Shown here one piece after another: positions 25,178 through 33,692 of a stretch of DNA of 64,000 bases. The stretch is taken from contig MKVQ01000043.1 of the NCBI GenBank assembly GCA_001899635.1, positions 555,962-619,961 on the forward strand. The letters are read 5' to 3'. A program made the translations under genes and the position numbers. The notes beneath the pieces were generated by a model. The model was not told the origin of the DNA, made no database searches, and worked only from the letters and a program-made list of their open reading frames with translations. This stretch comes from Myxococcales bacterium 68-20. GTDB lineage: Bacteria > Myxococcota_A > Polyangia > Polyangiales > Polyangiaceae. Numbering within the stretch: the first letter of the stretch is position 1; each line of letters opens with the position of its first letter.

Positions 25178-25360
25178 GGCCGTTGTTGCCAAATCGAACA
25201 GCGGCAACCGCTCCTCGTCGCCGCGGAGTCGACCGGGTGACCGGAAGGGCGGTCCAACGAACGCCTCGAACGGACCGCGCTCGCTACCGCTTCCCTCTCC
25301 GAGGTCACTCCAGACGAGACCTTCGACCACGCTCGCGGCGATGGCCGTTGTTGCCCAATC
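25178..25360 (+). repeat. Two direct copies of an 18-bp motif in a convergent intergenic region
   Basis: GGCCGTTGTTGCCAAATC (25178-25195) recurs as GGCCGTTGTTGCCCAATC (25343-25360) with one mismatch, 165 bp apart. Both lie between the convergent membrane-protein and VWA genes. Apart from the hairpin at 25078 and these copies, I see nothing coding in 25071-25385. The copies could be a protein-binding site or remnants of a small duplicated element. Confidence 0.5.
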
Positions 25361-25385
25361 AAAACGGCACCGTCCTTCGACAAAA

Positions 25386-26519
25386 TCAGTGGACGTCGAG
25401 CTTCGTCTTGCAGCCGAACGCGATCGAGACCTTACCGTTCGTCTCGCGCGCAGCCGTGCACGCGGCCGAGCAGAGCAGGATGCGCTGCGGGTTCGAGATG
25501 TCGTCGTAGTGCCAGCCGTCGGGTGACGCGCATTCCTTGCTGTAGCCGAGCACTCGCTCGCCGCTTGCGCCCGTGATGGCGACGTTGACGGCGTATGGGT
25601 CGAGCGTCTCGCCCGGCGGCGGTGGCGGCAGAGAGAAGTCGCAGGACAGCTCGCGCCGGCGGATCGCGTCGAGCGCCGAGACGATCGTGCTCTTCGTGCT
25701 CGCGGGATCGTTCACGTCGACCATGACGGCCGCCCCCGTTCCGCCGGCCGTGGCGACCGCCTGGAGCGACTCGAGCTTCGGCCCGACGCCGATCACGTAC
25801 GTGGGGATCGAAGGAGTCCCCTCGAACGCCTGCCGCGCGGCAGCGGCGACGTGCGCGACGTCGTTGTTCGCGCATCCGGGTGTGTACGCGTTCTTGCTCG
25901 GATCCCAGAAGCCCGGCTCACCATCGGTGACGAGGACGACCGCCGTCTTCTCGCCCGGCCTGGCCGATGCGATCTCCTTGGCATGCGTGATCCCGCCGGC
26001 GAGCGCGGGCAACGTCGGCGTTCCACCGCTCGGCTTCATCGAGTCGATCGCCGCGATGAACGCAGGGTCGGACGCGGGCGACAGCGGGACGACCGGACTC
26101 GCGTAAGGGTGCGCGCACGCGGTGTCGATCGTGTCGTCGCTGAGCGGGAAGAACTGCAAGCTCGCGCGCAGCGTCTTCGAGTACGGGTCGGCGAAGAACT
26201 GCTTCAGCCCGGAGCCGACCGGGAGCCAGCGCTTCGCAGGATCGTACCCGGTCGCGACGTCGCCCATGCTCCCGGACTTGTCGTAGACGAACACGAGGTT
26301 CGTCGGAGCGAGCTCGGCCCCCGCCACCTCGGTGACGCAGGCCGAGCTCGTACCGCTCGGACCGATCTCGGGAAGCTCTCCGCTTCCGCCGTTCGGGCCG
26401 TTCGCGCCCTGACCGTCCGTGTTGCTCCCGTCGTTGAACGTCGAGTCACCGGCGCTCCCGCACGCGATCGACACGACCCCCGACAACGCCAACGTACCCG
26501 CGACCAGGACGCGCTTCAT
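25386..26519 (-). CDS. VWA-domain lipoprotein
   Basis: The 377-residue protein has a lipoprotein signal (ALSGVVSIACGSA, Cys20), a Gly/Asn-rich linker and a von Willebrand factor A domain. The metal-ion-dependent adhesion motif is NLVFVYDKSGSM (Asp80), supported by SGGTPTLPALAGGI and VVLVTDGEP. A Cys-rich tail follows (LSCDFSLPPPPPGETLDP, LCSAACTAA). Such VWA lipoproteins are abundant in Polyangia and are presumed to mediate metal-dependent adhesion or protein binding at the cell surface. The gene lies 48 bp downstream of the Post-COAP-1-like lipoprotein gene on the same strand, so the two may be cotranscribed. Confidence 0.85.
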   Translation of the reverse strand: MKRVLVAGTLALSGVVSIACGSAGDSTFNDGSNTDGQGANGPNGGSGELPEIGPSGTSSACVTEVAGAELAPTNLVFVYDKSGSMGDVATGYDPAKRWLPVGSGLKQFFADPYSKTLRASLQFFPLSDDTIDTACAHPYASPVVPLSPASDPAFIAAIDSMKPSGGTPTLPALAGGITHAKEIASARPGEKTAVVLVTDGEPGFWDPSKNAYTPGCANNDVAHVAAAARQAFEGTPSIPTYVIGVGPKLESLQAVATAGGTGAAVMVDVNDPASTKSTIVSALDAIRRRELSCDFSLPPPPPGETLDPYAVNVAITGASGERVLGYSKECASPDGWHYDDISNPQRILLCSAACTAARETNGKVSIAFGCKTKLDVH

Positions 26520-26567
26520 ACCCGAGCTCCTTCTCTCAGTCGTCGACCGCTGTTCGATTCCCCGGCC

Positions 26568-27950
26568 TCAGGGCTCGAACGCGACCCAGTTCGGCAGCGC
26601 CATCGGCGTGTACGGATGCCCGTTGTTCGGCGGGTGCATCTGGATGTTGCCGCCCTCGAGCACGCCCTTCGTCTCGTAGACGGTCGCGCCGGAGACCTCC
26701 TTCTTCGGATCGTCCATGAGGCGGATCGTGAAGTGATAGGTGTCGGGCATGCCGCCGTTCTTCGCATGCGGGACGCTTCCGGGCTCTCCGTGGTCCTTCG
26801 CGACGACATCGAACCAGTAGCCGCTCGCCCACGTCCCGTTCGAGCGCCACTCCGCAGGGCCACCGAAGTAGACCTGGTTCATCGTGAAGCCCTTCTTGCC
26901 GCCCGGCTGACCAGGGCCCGGCTCGTCGACACGACGGCAGACGATGTACTCGGGCTTGCCCTTCGCGTGGTTGCCGGTGCCGTGATCGACGTGGTTCCAG
27001 TGGCCCTGGATGCGACCGTCCTTCATCGGCTTCGCGTTGCCGCCGAAGTTGTCGTGCCCGTCGGCCTCGGCGCCGGCCGTGACGTTCGGACCGACGATGA
27101 AGCCGCCGCCGGTGACCCAACATCCGCCCGCCGACGGCGGGACGCAGTCACCCGACTCGCCGTCCGGAACGCAAGCACCGCACGCCGAGGGATGCGTGCC
27201 TTCAGCGCAGTCCGGGACGCTCTCACACGACCTGTTGCCCTTCCCATCCTTCTCGCATTTGAAGTGCTTGCCCTTGCCGCCACCCGACGACGACCCGTCG
27301 CTCGAAGAGTCGGCACCTTTCTTCTTCTCCTGCCCCGGCGCTGTGCTCTTGCCACCATCGCCCGTGCCGTCGGACGTGCCGCCCGGAGGTCCATCCGTCG
27401 TGCCCCCGTCACTCGACCCGCCCGAGCCGCCGCTGCAGTACGGCAGCTCAGGGACATACGAGCACTCGTCGGGACCGGCCGAGCCGAAGTCGCCGCTCTT
27501 GTCCTTGTTGGGTCCGTTCCCATTCCCGTTGCCGTTGCCGTTCCCGCCCGCGCCCCCCTTGCCCGGACCGGCGCTCCCCTGATCGCCCGGCTTTCCGTCG
27601 GTCGTTCCGGAGGTGCCGTCCGCACCTCCGCCTCCGCCCGCGTCGACCGGCGGGCACTCGGGCTCCCCCGCGTTGCACTCATACGACTCCCCGTTCGGGG
27701 GGTTCGACTCGGGACAGACGTCGGGGTTGTCGGCGGAGGAGAGGCAGGGCTCTGCGGTTCCATCGGTCGCAGGTCCATCCATCGTCAACGCGGACTGGGT
27801 GCAGCGCACCACCTCCCCCATCGGGACGTCCGAGGAGGTGCAGCTCCACGCCGCCTTCTTTTCTTCATCGGAGCTCGAACAGGCAGCGATGCCTGCTCCG
27901 AGGAGGAGGAGAAGCCCCGCGTGTGAGAAGACGATCGGGCGAGTATTCAT
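26568..27950 (-). CDS. Lipoprotein with low-complexity linker and Post-COAP-1-like C-terminal domain
   Basis: The start at 27950 gives a clean signal sequence and lipobox (LLLLLGAGIAACSSSDEE). Residues 90-230 are a Gly/Ser/Asp/Asn-rich low-complexity tract, including a run of five Gly-Asn pairs. Several short Cys-containing segments follow. The last 190 residues begin CWVTGGGFIVGPNVTAG and contain HDNFGGNAKPMKDGRIQG. This resembles the Post-COAP-1 domain found in secreted surface proteins, where VTGGG starts the fold. The product should be outer-surface exposed on a flexible stalk. Its neighbour is the VWA lipoprotein. Function is unknown. Confidence 0.7.
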   Translation of the reverse strand: MNTRPIVFSHAGLLLLLGAGIAACSSSDEEKKAAWSCTSSDVPMGEVVRCTQSALTMDGPATDGTAEPCLSSADNPDVCPESNPPNGESYECNAGEPECPPVDAGGGGGADGTSGTTDGKPGDQGSAGPGKGGAGGNGNGNGNGNGPNKDKSGDFGSAGPDECSYVPELPYCSGGSGGSSDGGTTDGPPGGTSDGTGDGGKSTAPGQEKKKGADSSSDGSSSGGGKGKHFKCEKDGKGNRSCESVPDCAEGTHPSACGACVPDGESGDCVPPSAGGCWVTGGGFIVGPNVTAGAEADGHDNFGGNAKPMKDGRIQGHWNHVDHGTGNHAKGKPEYIVCRRVDEPGPGQPGGKKGFTMNQVYFGGPAEWRSNGTWASGYWFDVVAKDHGEPGSVPHAKNGGMPDTYHFTIRLMDDPKKEVSGATVYETKGVLEGGNIQMHPPNNGHPYTPMALPNWVAFEP

Positions 27951-28628
27951 CCCCCGGTGCACTGCAGGACCGATACCGTCGATCCACCAGGACACTGGGT
28001 CCCCTGGTTACCACCGATCCCGACAGCGAGTTCGTTCCGTCAGAACATGATCGCTCGCCCCCTCGCACGGGTGAGGCCCGACAGCGCCTGACAACCGGCC
28101 TTGCCTGCAGGTTCGATCCAGCACCGAGTACTCGAGTCTGCTGGACACGACGCTTGCCAGCGATTCAGGCACCGCGATTGGTCGATTCACGCCCGCTCGC
28201 CGCACGGGCGGGCGTGAATCGGAGAGCTCCTCGGCGCCGCACGGTCGCGCCCTTGCCATCAGCCTGGCCCGCTCCATCCGTCGAGACCCGTCACATCAGA
28301 GCCCGAGCGTCCGAGGCGAACGGCAGCCGCCGCGGCGCCCGTGTGCGCGCGTCGCTCTCCACAGGGCACGCCGCGAAGAGCCATCCGTATACGCCGCACG
28401 GGAAGGGTTCTTGCACCCCGCACACCCGATCCGTCGACACATCCGAGCTTCGGCGGGCACAGCTTCCGTCCGATGCTCCGTCGCACGAGAGTCAGGACGA
28501 CGGCCAAAAGGAGTCGGCTCGAACGCCATCCGAAAGGTCGTCCCTCGTCGAGCCCCGATCGCTGCCGTGGTTGGTGAGGTCTACACGCTCGTTCGAGAGG
28601 CACACTTCATTCAACTGAGGAGAGCACC
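27951..28628. other. Long non-coding region between divergent genes
   Basis: This 678-bp region separates the start of the Post-COAP-1-like lipoprotein (minus) from the small ORF, DUF1641 and sulfide:quinone oxidoreductase genes (plus). Open frames crossing it are Arg/Ser/Pro-rich and unlike protein. Its clearest feature is the strong inverted repeat at 28184-28220. Promoters for both directions must lie here. I could not assign -35/-10 elements with confidence. Confidence 0.5.
28184..28220. repeat. Strong inverted repeat (hairpin) in the divergent intergenic region
   Basis: GATTCACGCCCG (28184-28195) and its exact complement CGGGCGTGAATC (28209-28220) form a 12-bp stem. Allowing one G-T pair, it extends to 16 bp with the five-base loop CCGCA. 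No T-tract follows on either side, and it is about 400 bp from the nearest start codon. It may be an operator, a cis-acting RNA structure or part of a small RNA. Confidence 0.55.
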
Positions 28629-28718
28629 ATGAAGGTGAACCTCTCGCTCGACTCGTTCCAGAACCGCGTACGCGCCCGCCTCGCGACTTCCCCAGCTCGG
28701 GCAGAGCGCCACGCCTGA
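28629..28718 (+). CDS. Small ORF upstream of DUF1641 (possible leader peptide)
   Basis: The 29-residue frame MKVNLSLDSFQNRVRARLAT, then SPARAERHA-stop, is preceded by GAGGAGAG about five bases before the ATG, a good ribosome site. It ends 14 bp before the DUF1641 start, which has its own GAGGAG. It matches no family I recognise. It could be a leader peptide, or the truncated start of a lost gene. Support is limited to the ribosome site and the tight spacing. Confidence 0.35.
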   Translation: MKVNLSLDSFQNRVRARLATSPARAERHA

Positions 28719-28732
28719 GAGGAGACCCGGCG

Positions 28733-29356
28733 ATGTCCACGCCATCCGTACCGAGCGCCTCTGCGGCGACAGCCAGCTCGGGCGCTCGCGACGCCGTCGC
28801 GCTCCTCGAGCGCATCGACGAACGCCTCGCCCACGTCGAATCGATCCTCGCGCGTCTCGAAGCTCTGGAGCATGTGCTACCGGGCGCGCTTGCAGGCGCG
28901 GTCGACACGTTCGACGACGTCGTCGAGCGCCTCCGCGGCCGCGGCGTCGACGTCGACGAACGTCTCCGCACGCTGATGAGGCTCTCCGAGCGGCTCACGT
29001 CACCGGAAGCGCTGCGGGTGCTGAACGCGCTCGTCGACAAGCTCGCCCTCCTCGAGCAGGTGCTCGAGTCCGACATCTTCGCGGAAGCCAGCATCGACGT
29101 GGTCGCGAAGGGCGGTCATGCGTTCGCCGTCGCGCGCACCGAAGGTTCGCCCGAGGTCGGCCTCTGGCGAGCGGCGCGAGCGACCTCCGACGAGGACGTC
29201 CGTCGCGCGCTCGGGTTTCTCGTCCGCGTTGCCCAGCTCTTCGGTCGCTCGCTCGCCGACGGTGCACAGGCCCGCCACGTTCCCGAAGCGCAGCCTCCGA
29301 GCAACGAGCAGAAGGACCACAACGACCAGAACGACCAGAAGGGAGAGCGCGCGTGA
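28733..29356 (+). CDS. DUF1641 family protein
   Basis: The 207-residue protein begins with an Ala/Ser-rich segment and two helices (LLERIDERLAHVESILARLEALEHVL). It then shows the DUF1641 core: LRTLMRLSERLTSPEALRVLNALVDKLALLEQVL, ending with VRRALGFLVRVAQLFGRSL. DUF1641 proteins are usually encoded next to sulfide:quinone or formate oxidoreductases, as here: the downstream gene starts within its stop (GTGA overlap). The C-terminus is rich in Asp, Asn, Gln and Lys. It is probably an accessory or scaffold protein for the oxidoreductase at the membrane. Confidence 0.75.
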   Translation: MSTPSVPSASAATASSGARDAVALLERIDERLAHVESILARLEALEHVLPGALAGAVDTFDDVVERLRGRGVDVDERLRTLMRLSERLTSPEALRVLNALVDKLALLEQVLESDIFAEASIDVVAKGGHAFAVARTEGSPEVGLWRAARATSDEDVRRALGFLVRVAQLFGRSLADGAQARHVPEAQPPSNEQKDHNDQNDQKGERA

Positions 29357-30543
29357 GCTCGCATCACTCCGTGCTCGTCGTCGGCGGGGGCACGGCCGGC
29401 ATCACCGTCGCCGCGCGGCTCCGGAACCTCCCTGCTCCACCCGACGTCGGCCTCGTCGAGCCTTCCGACAAGCACTACTACCAGCCGCTCTGGACGCTCG
29501 TTGGCGCCGGCGTCTTCGAGAAGGAGACGACGGTCCGCGACGAGGCCGACTACATCCCCGAGGGCGTCACGTGGATCCGCGACCGCGTCATCGCGTTCGA
29601 GCCGCGCGCGAACGCCGTGCTCACCGAGTCGGGCGCCCGGCTCACCTACGACCAGCTCGTCGTCGCGGTCGGTATCCAGCTCGACTGGAGCGCGATCCGC
29701 GGGCTCGTCGGAAGCCTCGGGAAGGACGGGATCTGCAGCAACTACGCGTACGATCTCGTCGACAGCACCTGGGAGAGCCTGCAACGTTTCGACGGCGGGA
29801 ACGCGGTGTTCACCTTCCCGTCGACGGCCGTGAAGTGTGCCGGTGCACCGCAGAAGATCATGTACCTCGCCGACGATCACTTTCGCCGGCAAGGGGTCCG
29901 CGACCGGTCACGCCTGATCTTCGCCTCCGCTTGCCCCACCATCTTCGGCGTGAAGCACTACGCGAGGACGCTGGAGAAGGTCGTCGCTCGCAAGGGGATC
30001 GAGACACTCTTCTGTCACGACCTCGTCGAGGTTCGTCCAGCGTCGAAGGAAGCCGTATTCCGGAAGCTGTCCGCCCCCGTCGGCGAGCTCGTGATGCGCT
30101 ACTCGCTCCTGCATGTCGTTCCGCCGCAGAGCGCGCCCGACGTCGTGAAGAGGAGCGAGCTCGCGTGCCCGGCGGGTTGGGTGGAGGTGCACAAGCACAC
30201 GCTCCAACACGTCCGCCATCCGAACGTATTCGCGCTCGGTGACTGCAGCAGCCTCCCCACCGGGCGCACCGGCGCGGCGGTGCGCAAGCAGGCGCCGGTG
30301 CTGGTCGAGAACCTGATGGCGTTCCGTGCGGGTCAGGCGCTCCCGGCTCACTACGACGGCTATACGTCATGCCCGCTCGTCACGGGCTACGGGAAGCTCG
30401 TGATGGCCGAGTTCGACTACGAAGGCCGCCCCGCCGAGACGTTCTCCTTCGACCAGTCGCGCGAGCGCTACAGCATGTACGCGCTGAAGGCCTACGCGCT
30501 GCCGCAGATGTACTGGAACGCGATGCTGCGCGGGCGAGCGTGA
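29353..30543 (+). CDS. Sulfide:quinone oxidoreductase-like flavoprotein
   Basis: GTG start at 29353, overlapping the DUF1641 stop. The 396-residue protein has the FAD-binding GGGTAG motif (11-16). [38 protein letters not shown] (Cys162), [17 protein letters not shown] (Cys194) and [20 protein letters not shown] are typical of membrane-associated sulfide:quinone oxidoreductases. Sulfide is oxidised to polysulfide or persulfide with reduction of the quinone pool. Cys128 and Cys162 are candidates for the redox pair. No persulfide dioxygenase or rhodanese is adjacent, so detoxification versus energy use cannot be decided. Confidence 0.85.
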   Translation: MSSHHSVLVVGGGTAGITVAARLRNLPAPPDVGLVEPSDKHYYQPLWTLVGAGVFEKETTVRDEADYIPEGVTWIRDRVIAFEPRANAVLTESGARLTYDQLVVAVGIQLDWSAIRGLVGSLGKDGICSNYAYDLVDSTWESLQRFDGGNAVFTFPSTAVKCAGAPQKIMYLADDHFRRQGVRDRSRLIFASACPTIFGVKHYARTLEKVVARKGIETLFCHDLVEVRPASKEAVFRKLSAPVGELVMRYSLLHVVPPQSAPDVVKRSELACPAGWVEVHKHTLQHVRHPNVFALGDCSSLPTGRTGAAVRKQAPVLVENLMAFRAGQALPAHYDGYTSCPLVTGYGKLVMAEFDYEGRPAETFSFDQSRERYSMYALKAYALPQMYWNAMLRGRA

Positions 30544-30636
30544 GGCGCGCGCGTCCGGCGGAGAAGCTCGCCGCCACGACGGAGCTGGCGCCGCGAAGTC
30601 GACCGGCATGCGCGCGCCACCACCGGCGCCCGAGCC

Positions 30637-31071
30637 TCACTGAAACGACGATGAGCGCGGACACGCCAGTGCAGGGCCGCGCACGAGGATGTGCGTGAGC
30701 CCGCGCGACTCGGTGTAGCCGACCTCGGCGTCGATCAGCGTGTGCGTGCCGCCCGCTCTGGCAACCGCATTCCGGAGCGCGATCAACGCCCGGGCCTGGA
30801 ACTCGCCGTAGCGGCTGTCCGACGTGGGCTCGTATTGATCGGCCACACCTCCGACGCCGGTCGCGAGCCCGAGGAACCGACAGCCGCCTGGCGCCTGCGC
30901 GACGATCTGCACCCGCGCGCCCGCCGCGTCGAGGGGCTCGCGCGAGGAGCTCGGCGGGACGACGAGCGGGCCAGCGCCGTTGACGACCGGGTATGGGATC
31001 GCGCACCCCGTAGCCAGACAGAGACAACCGAGACCGAGGACGAGCGCAGCCTGCCTCTCAAGGCGCGACAT
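30637..31071 (-). CDS. Small DUF4156-like lipoprotein
   Basis: The 144-residue product has a lipobox (GLGCLCLATGCAIPYP) and then a domain with APGGCRFLGLATGVGG, FQARALIALRNAVARAGGTHTLID and a final PALACP. The CRFLG...ALIALRNAVARAGGTH pattern is typical of DUF4156/Rcs-related small lipoproteins. These are periplasmic and of unknown function. The gene overlaps the upstream VWA-like lipoprotein gene by 14 bp, so both are probably translated from one message. Confidence 0.6.
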   Translation of the reverse strand: MSRLERQAALVLGLGCLCLATGCAIPYPVVNGAGPLVVPPSSSREPLDAAGARVQIVAQAPGGCRFLGLATGVGGVADQYEPTSDSRYGEFQARALIALRNAVARAGGTHTLIDAEVGYTESRGLTHILVRGPALACPRSSSFQ

Positions 31072-32035
31072 CGACGAAGGCGCCTCCCGTCGCTTCGGCG
31101 AGGTTCTGGAGCCAGCGCGCGCCGTGCCGCTTCACGCTGACGGCGATCACGGGCGGGAGCCGCGCGCCATCGGCGATCCGGTTCATGTCCACGAGCTCCG
31201 TCGCCTCGTCGACGTAGCAATAGAGGTAGGACGGAGCGACGTGGCATTCCTCGTAGACTCGCTCGTAGTCGTTGTGGCGGCGCCGCTGGATGTCGCCGTC
31301 CGTCAGCACGACGACGACGTCCGGCCCGTCGCCACGTATTGCTCGGAGCAACTGTCCCCGGACACCTCGAGCGCCGCTGCAGACTTGCCCGCGAACGAAC
31401 TGCCCGGCGAGCGCTCGGCCTGCGTAGCTCGTCGGAGCGAAGCGGATCTCGCGCCACGCCGAGCCTGCGTACACGACGAACGTCTGGTCCGGACGGAGGC
31501 CCGCGACCGCCGCGTCGATCTGATCACCCATCGCCTGGAGCAGAGGCGGGGGAAGGTTGTTGCTCGTGTTCCCGTCAGGGCACTTCGCGAAGTCGCACAT
31601 CCAGCCGGACGTGTCCGCGATGAACGCGATCCGCCGGTAGCTGCGCAGATCCACGCCGGCGACGTATCCCGGCACCTGCGCCGCGACCACCCGCTCGTCG
31701 ACGATGCGCATCGGCTGCGTCGAGCGCGAAGACACGCGGTGGCGTGGCCCCTCGGCGCCCGCGCCATGCACCGTCGCCGTGAAGGGGCCGACCCACGGCA
31801 GCGTGAGCTGCGCCGCGACATGCGCATCGAACGACGGCAGCGCCCATCGGCTCAGCTCCTCGAACGGGACCCCCGGCGCCTTCGGCGGCGCACATGCTGG
31901 AGGCGGTGGCTGCGCGTACACACCGCTACGAAGCCACCCCGCCCGGAGCGGCTCCGGCCGGAGCGTGCACGCCGCGAGGCCCGTCGAAGCGACGAGGAGC
32001 GCGAGCAGACGAAGGACGCGTGGGCGCAAGCTCAT
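31058..32035 (-). CDS. VWA-like lipoprotein with altered metal-binding motif
   Basis: Signal and lipobox (LLVASTGLAACTLRPEP) lead to a Pro/Ala-rich segment. A VWA-like domain follows from about residue 125: YRRIAFIADTSGWM, then GLRPDQTFVVYAGSA and GPDVVVVLTDGDIQRRRHNDYE. The first metal-binding motif reads DTSGW instead of D-x-S-x-S, so metal binding is probably weakened. The C-terminus includes PPVIAVSVKRHGARWLQNLA and GGAFVDVAP, as in calcium-activated channel-type VWA proteins. It overlaps the small lipoprotein gene after it. A surface-located binding function is likely; the ligand is unknown. Confidence 0.65.
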   Translation of the reverse strand: MSLRPRVLRLLALLVASTGLAACTLRPEPLRAGWLRSGVYAQPPPPACAPPKAPGVPFEELSRWALPSFDAHVAAQLTLPWVGPFTATVHGAGAEGPRHRVSSRSTQPMRIVDERVVAAQVPGYVAGVDLRSYRRIAFIADTSGWMCDFAKCPDGNTSNNLPPPLLQAMGDQIDAAVAGLRPDQTFVVYAGSAWREIRFAPTSYAGRALAGQFVRGQVCSGARGVRGQLLRAIRGDGPDVVVVLTDGDIQRRRHNDYERVYEECHVAPSYLYCYVDEATELVDMNRIADGARLPPVIAVSVKRHGARWLQNLAEATGGAFVDVAP

Positions 32036-32313
32036 CTACCTACCTCACATCAGACGTGGAGATCACGCAGCGATTCACCGAGAACCGAGAGCCGCGGCCG
32101 CCACGCCACGCCACGTGAACGAGTGGCGTGTAACCGAGGCATGAGGCCAAGCCATGTGACCAAGCCGCAAATCCAAGTCCGCGCGGAGCGGGCTCGCGGT
32201 GGCCGCCGTGCGTACCGCGCCGGCAGAGATTGGCGGGCGACGCCCCCTCCCAGGGCTCCGCCGTACGCGGCGAACGAGCACGTCGGAGCGACGTGGGTTA
32301 GAAAGGCCCCGAC

Positions 32314-32898
32314 GTGACGCGCGCCTTTCATCCGATCATCGAGCTGCCGACCGAGCCCAGCGCCATCGAGATCTGCGACTTCACGCGCGGGTACGATCCG
32401 AACCGCACGCGTCCCGACTTCAGCATCGGCCGCTACGACGAGAAGCGGCCCGGCATGTACGAGACCGCGCTCTTCCGGGAGGGCGCGCGCGACGTGCACA
32501 TGGGGATCGATCTCGGCGCGCCCGCCGGCACGCCCGTGCATGCGTTCAACGACGGCGAGATCTTCCTCTTCGCAGACAACACCGCATCGGGCGACTACGG
32601 ACCGACGCTCGTCACGCACCACACATTCGAGGGGCGATCGCTCTACGTGTTGCACGGCCACCTCGCGCGGCGCTCACTCGATGGCAAGCGCGTTGGGAAC
32701 CGCTTCACACGCGGCGCGATCCTCGGCTGGATCGGCGAGAAGCACGAGAACGGCGGATGGAACCCGCACGTCCACGTGCAGCTCGCGTGGAGCGCGCCCG
32801 AACATGCCGACCTTCCCGGAGTCGTGAGCGACGCAGAACGCGCCCGGACACGCGAGGCGTACCCGGACCCGCGGCTGATCCTCGGCCCGCTCTACTGA
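32314..32898 (+). CDS. M23-family metallopeptidase
   Basis: The 194-residue protein starts at GTG 32314. It has the M23 (lysostaphin/LytM-type) metal ligands HMGIDLG (H-x3-D), a VLHGHLA motif and NPHVHVQLAW (H-x-H), which together bind Zn and catalyse peptide-bond cleavage. No signal peptide or membrane segment is visible, which is unusual for a peptidoglycan hydrolase. It may instead act in the cytoplasm on other substrates, as peptidase-like proteins fused to aminotransferases in this family do. It stands alone, convergent with the Dph6-like gene. Confidence 0.8.
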   Translation: MTRAFHPIIELPTEPSAIEICDFTRGYDPNRTRPDFSIGRYDEKRPGMYETALFREGARDVHMGIDLGAPAGTPVHAFNDGEIFLFADNTASGDYGPTLVTHHTFEGRSLYVLHGHLARRSLDGKRVGNRFTRGAILGWIGEKHENGGWNPHVHVQLAWSAPEHADLPGVVSDAERARTREAYPDPRLILGPLY

Positions 32899-32928
32899 CC
32901 CTCCGTGGCCTGCAGCGCGCGCGGGAGC

Positions 32929-33603
32929 TCAGCTCAATCGTGCGAAGCGATAGCGGAGCGAGCCGTATTCGGGCGCCGTGACGACGTCCTCGAAGCCCTC
33001 GATCGTGTACGGCACCGGGACGGAGAAGTTCGGACCGTCGTACACGAACGTATGGAACTCGCCGTTCTCTCCGCAGACGTCGACGTTCGGGGGAAGCTCG
33101 CGGATGAACGACGCGTCGTATTCGCGCCCGCAGAGCTCGTCCCCCAGGTAGCGGCTGTCGACGCAGACGACGACGGCGCGAAACCCGGCCGAGATTACCT
33201 CGTTCGCGACGCTCGGTCGTTCCCGCTGCCAAAGCGGCAGTCGAGCGGTGACCCCCGCGGCGGCGCAGACCTTCTCCTCCCATTCGCGGTGCGCCTGCAG
33301 ATCGATGTCGCCGAAGACGGCGACATCGCATCCCGATGCACGCAGCGACTTCAGAGCGTCGACGAACACGCGCTCGTAGTCCTTCCAGCTCGCGGTCCGC
33401 GTCTGCAGCGCGAGCCCCAGCGACCGTGCCTGCCGCGCCATCACCGCCCCCGGGATCGCGTGCGAACGACTCCGCTCGCCCGACTCCTCGAACATCGCGA
33501 GCAGCGTGCGGACGTCCAGGCCCTCTTGCTGGGCGTGCCACAAGGCGAGGCACGAGTCCTTCCCACCACTGAACGAGCACACCGCACGTTTGCGACCGGT
33601 CAT
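32929..33603 (-). CDS. Dph6-like ATP-pyrophosphatase (adenine nucleotide alpha hydrolase)
   Basis: The start at 33603 matches where the family begins (MTGRKRAVCSFSGGKDS, PP-loop SGGKDS at residues 12-17); a longer start at 33669 is possible. The 224-residue product shows the Dph6/MJ0570-like pattern: YERVFVDALKSLRASGCDVAVFGDI, EKVCAAAGVTARLPLWQ, CVDSRYLGDELCGREYD and DVCGENGEFHTFVYDGP. In eukaryotes and archaea this family makes diphthamide, but bacteria lack diphthamide, so the bacterial substrate is unknown; an amide-forming ATP-dependent ligation is likely. It lies 89 bp downstream of the IgGFc-binding-like lipoprotein gene. Confidence 0.8.
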   Translation of the reverse strand: MTGRKRAVCSFSGGKDSCLALWHAQQEGLDVRTLLAMFEESGERSRSHAIPGAVMARQARSLGLALQTRTASWKDYERVFVDALKSLRASGCDVAVFGDIDLQAHREWEEKVCAAAGVTARLPLWQRERPSVANEVISAGFRAVVVCVDSRYLGDELCGREYDASFIRELPPNVDVCGENGEFHTFVYDGPNFSVPVPYTIEGFEDVVTAPEYGSLRYRFARLS

Positions 33604-33692
33604 CGGCCAACGAAAGCACGAGATCGACGGCGCGCGCACCCTCGGAGGCTCCGCGTCCGTCGCGTTCATCGGTTGGCGTCGACGCGGCGCGC

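Noticed and set aside
25851..27926. 691-codon plus-strand open frame
   Set aside because: It is antisense to the VWA and Post-COAP-1-like lipoprotein genes, both with clear signal peptides and domains. The product is Arg/Val/Ala-rich without any motif.
27923..28618. 231-codon plus-strand frame in the long intergenic region
   Set aside because: Composition is Arg/Ser/Thr/Pro-rich and it crosses the hairpin; there is no ribosome site or family match.
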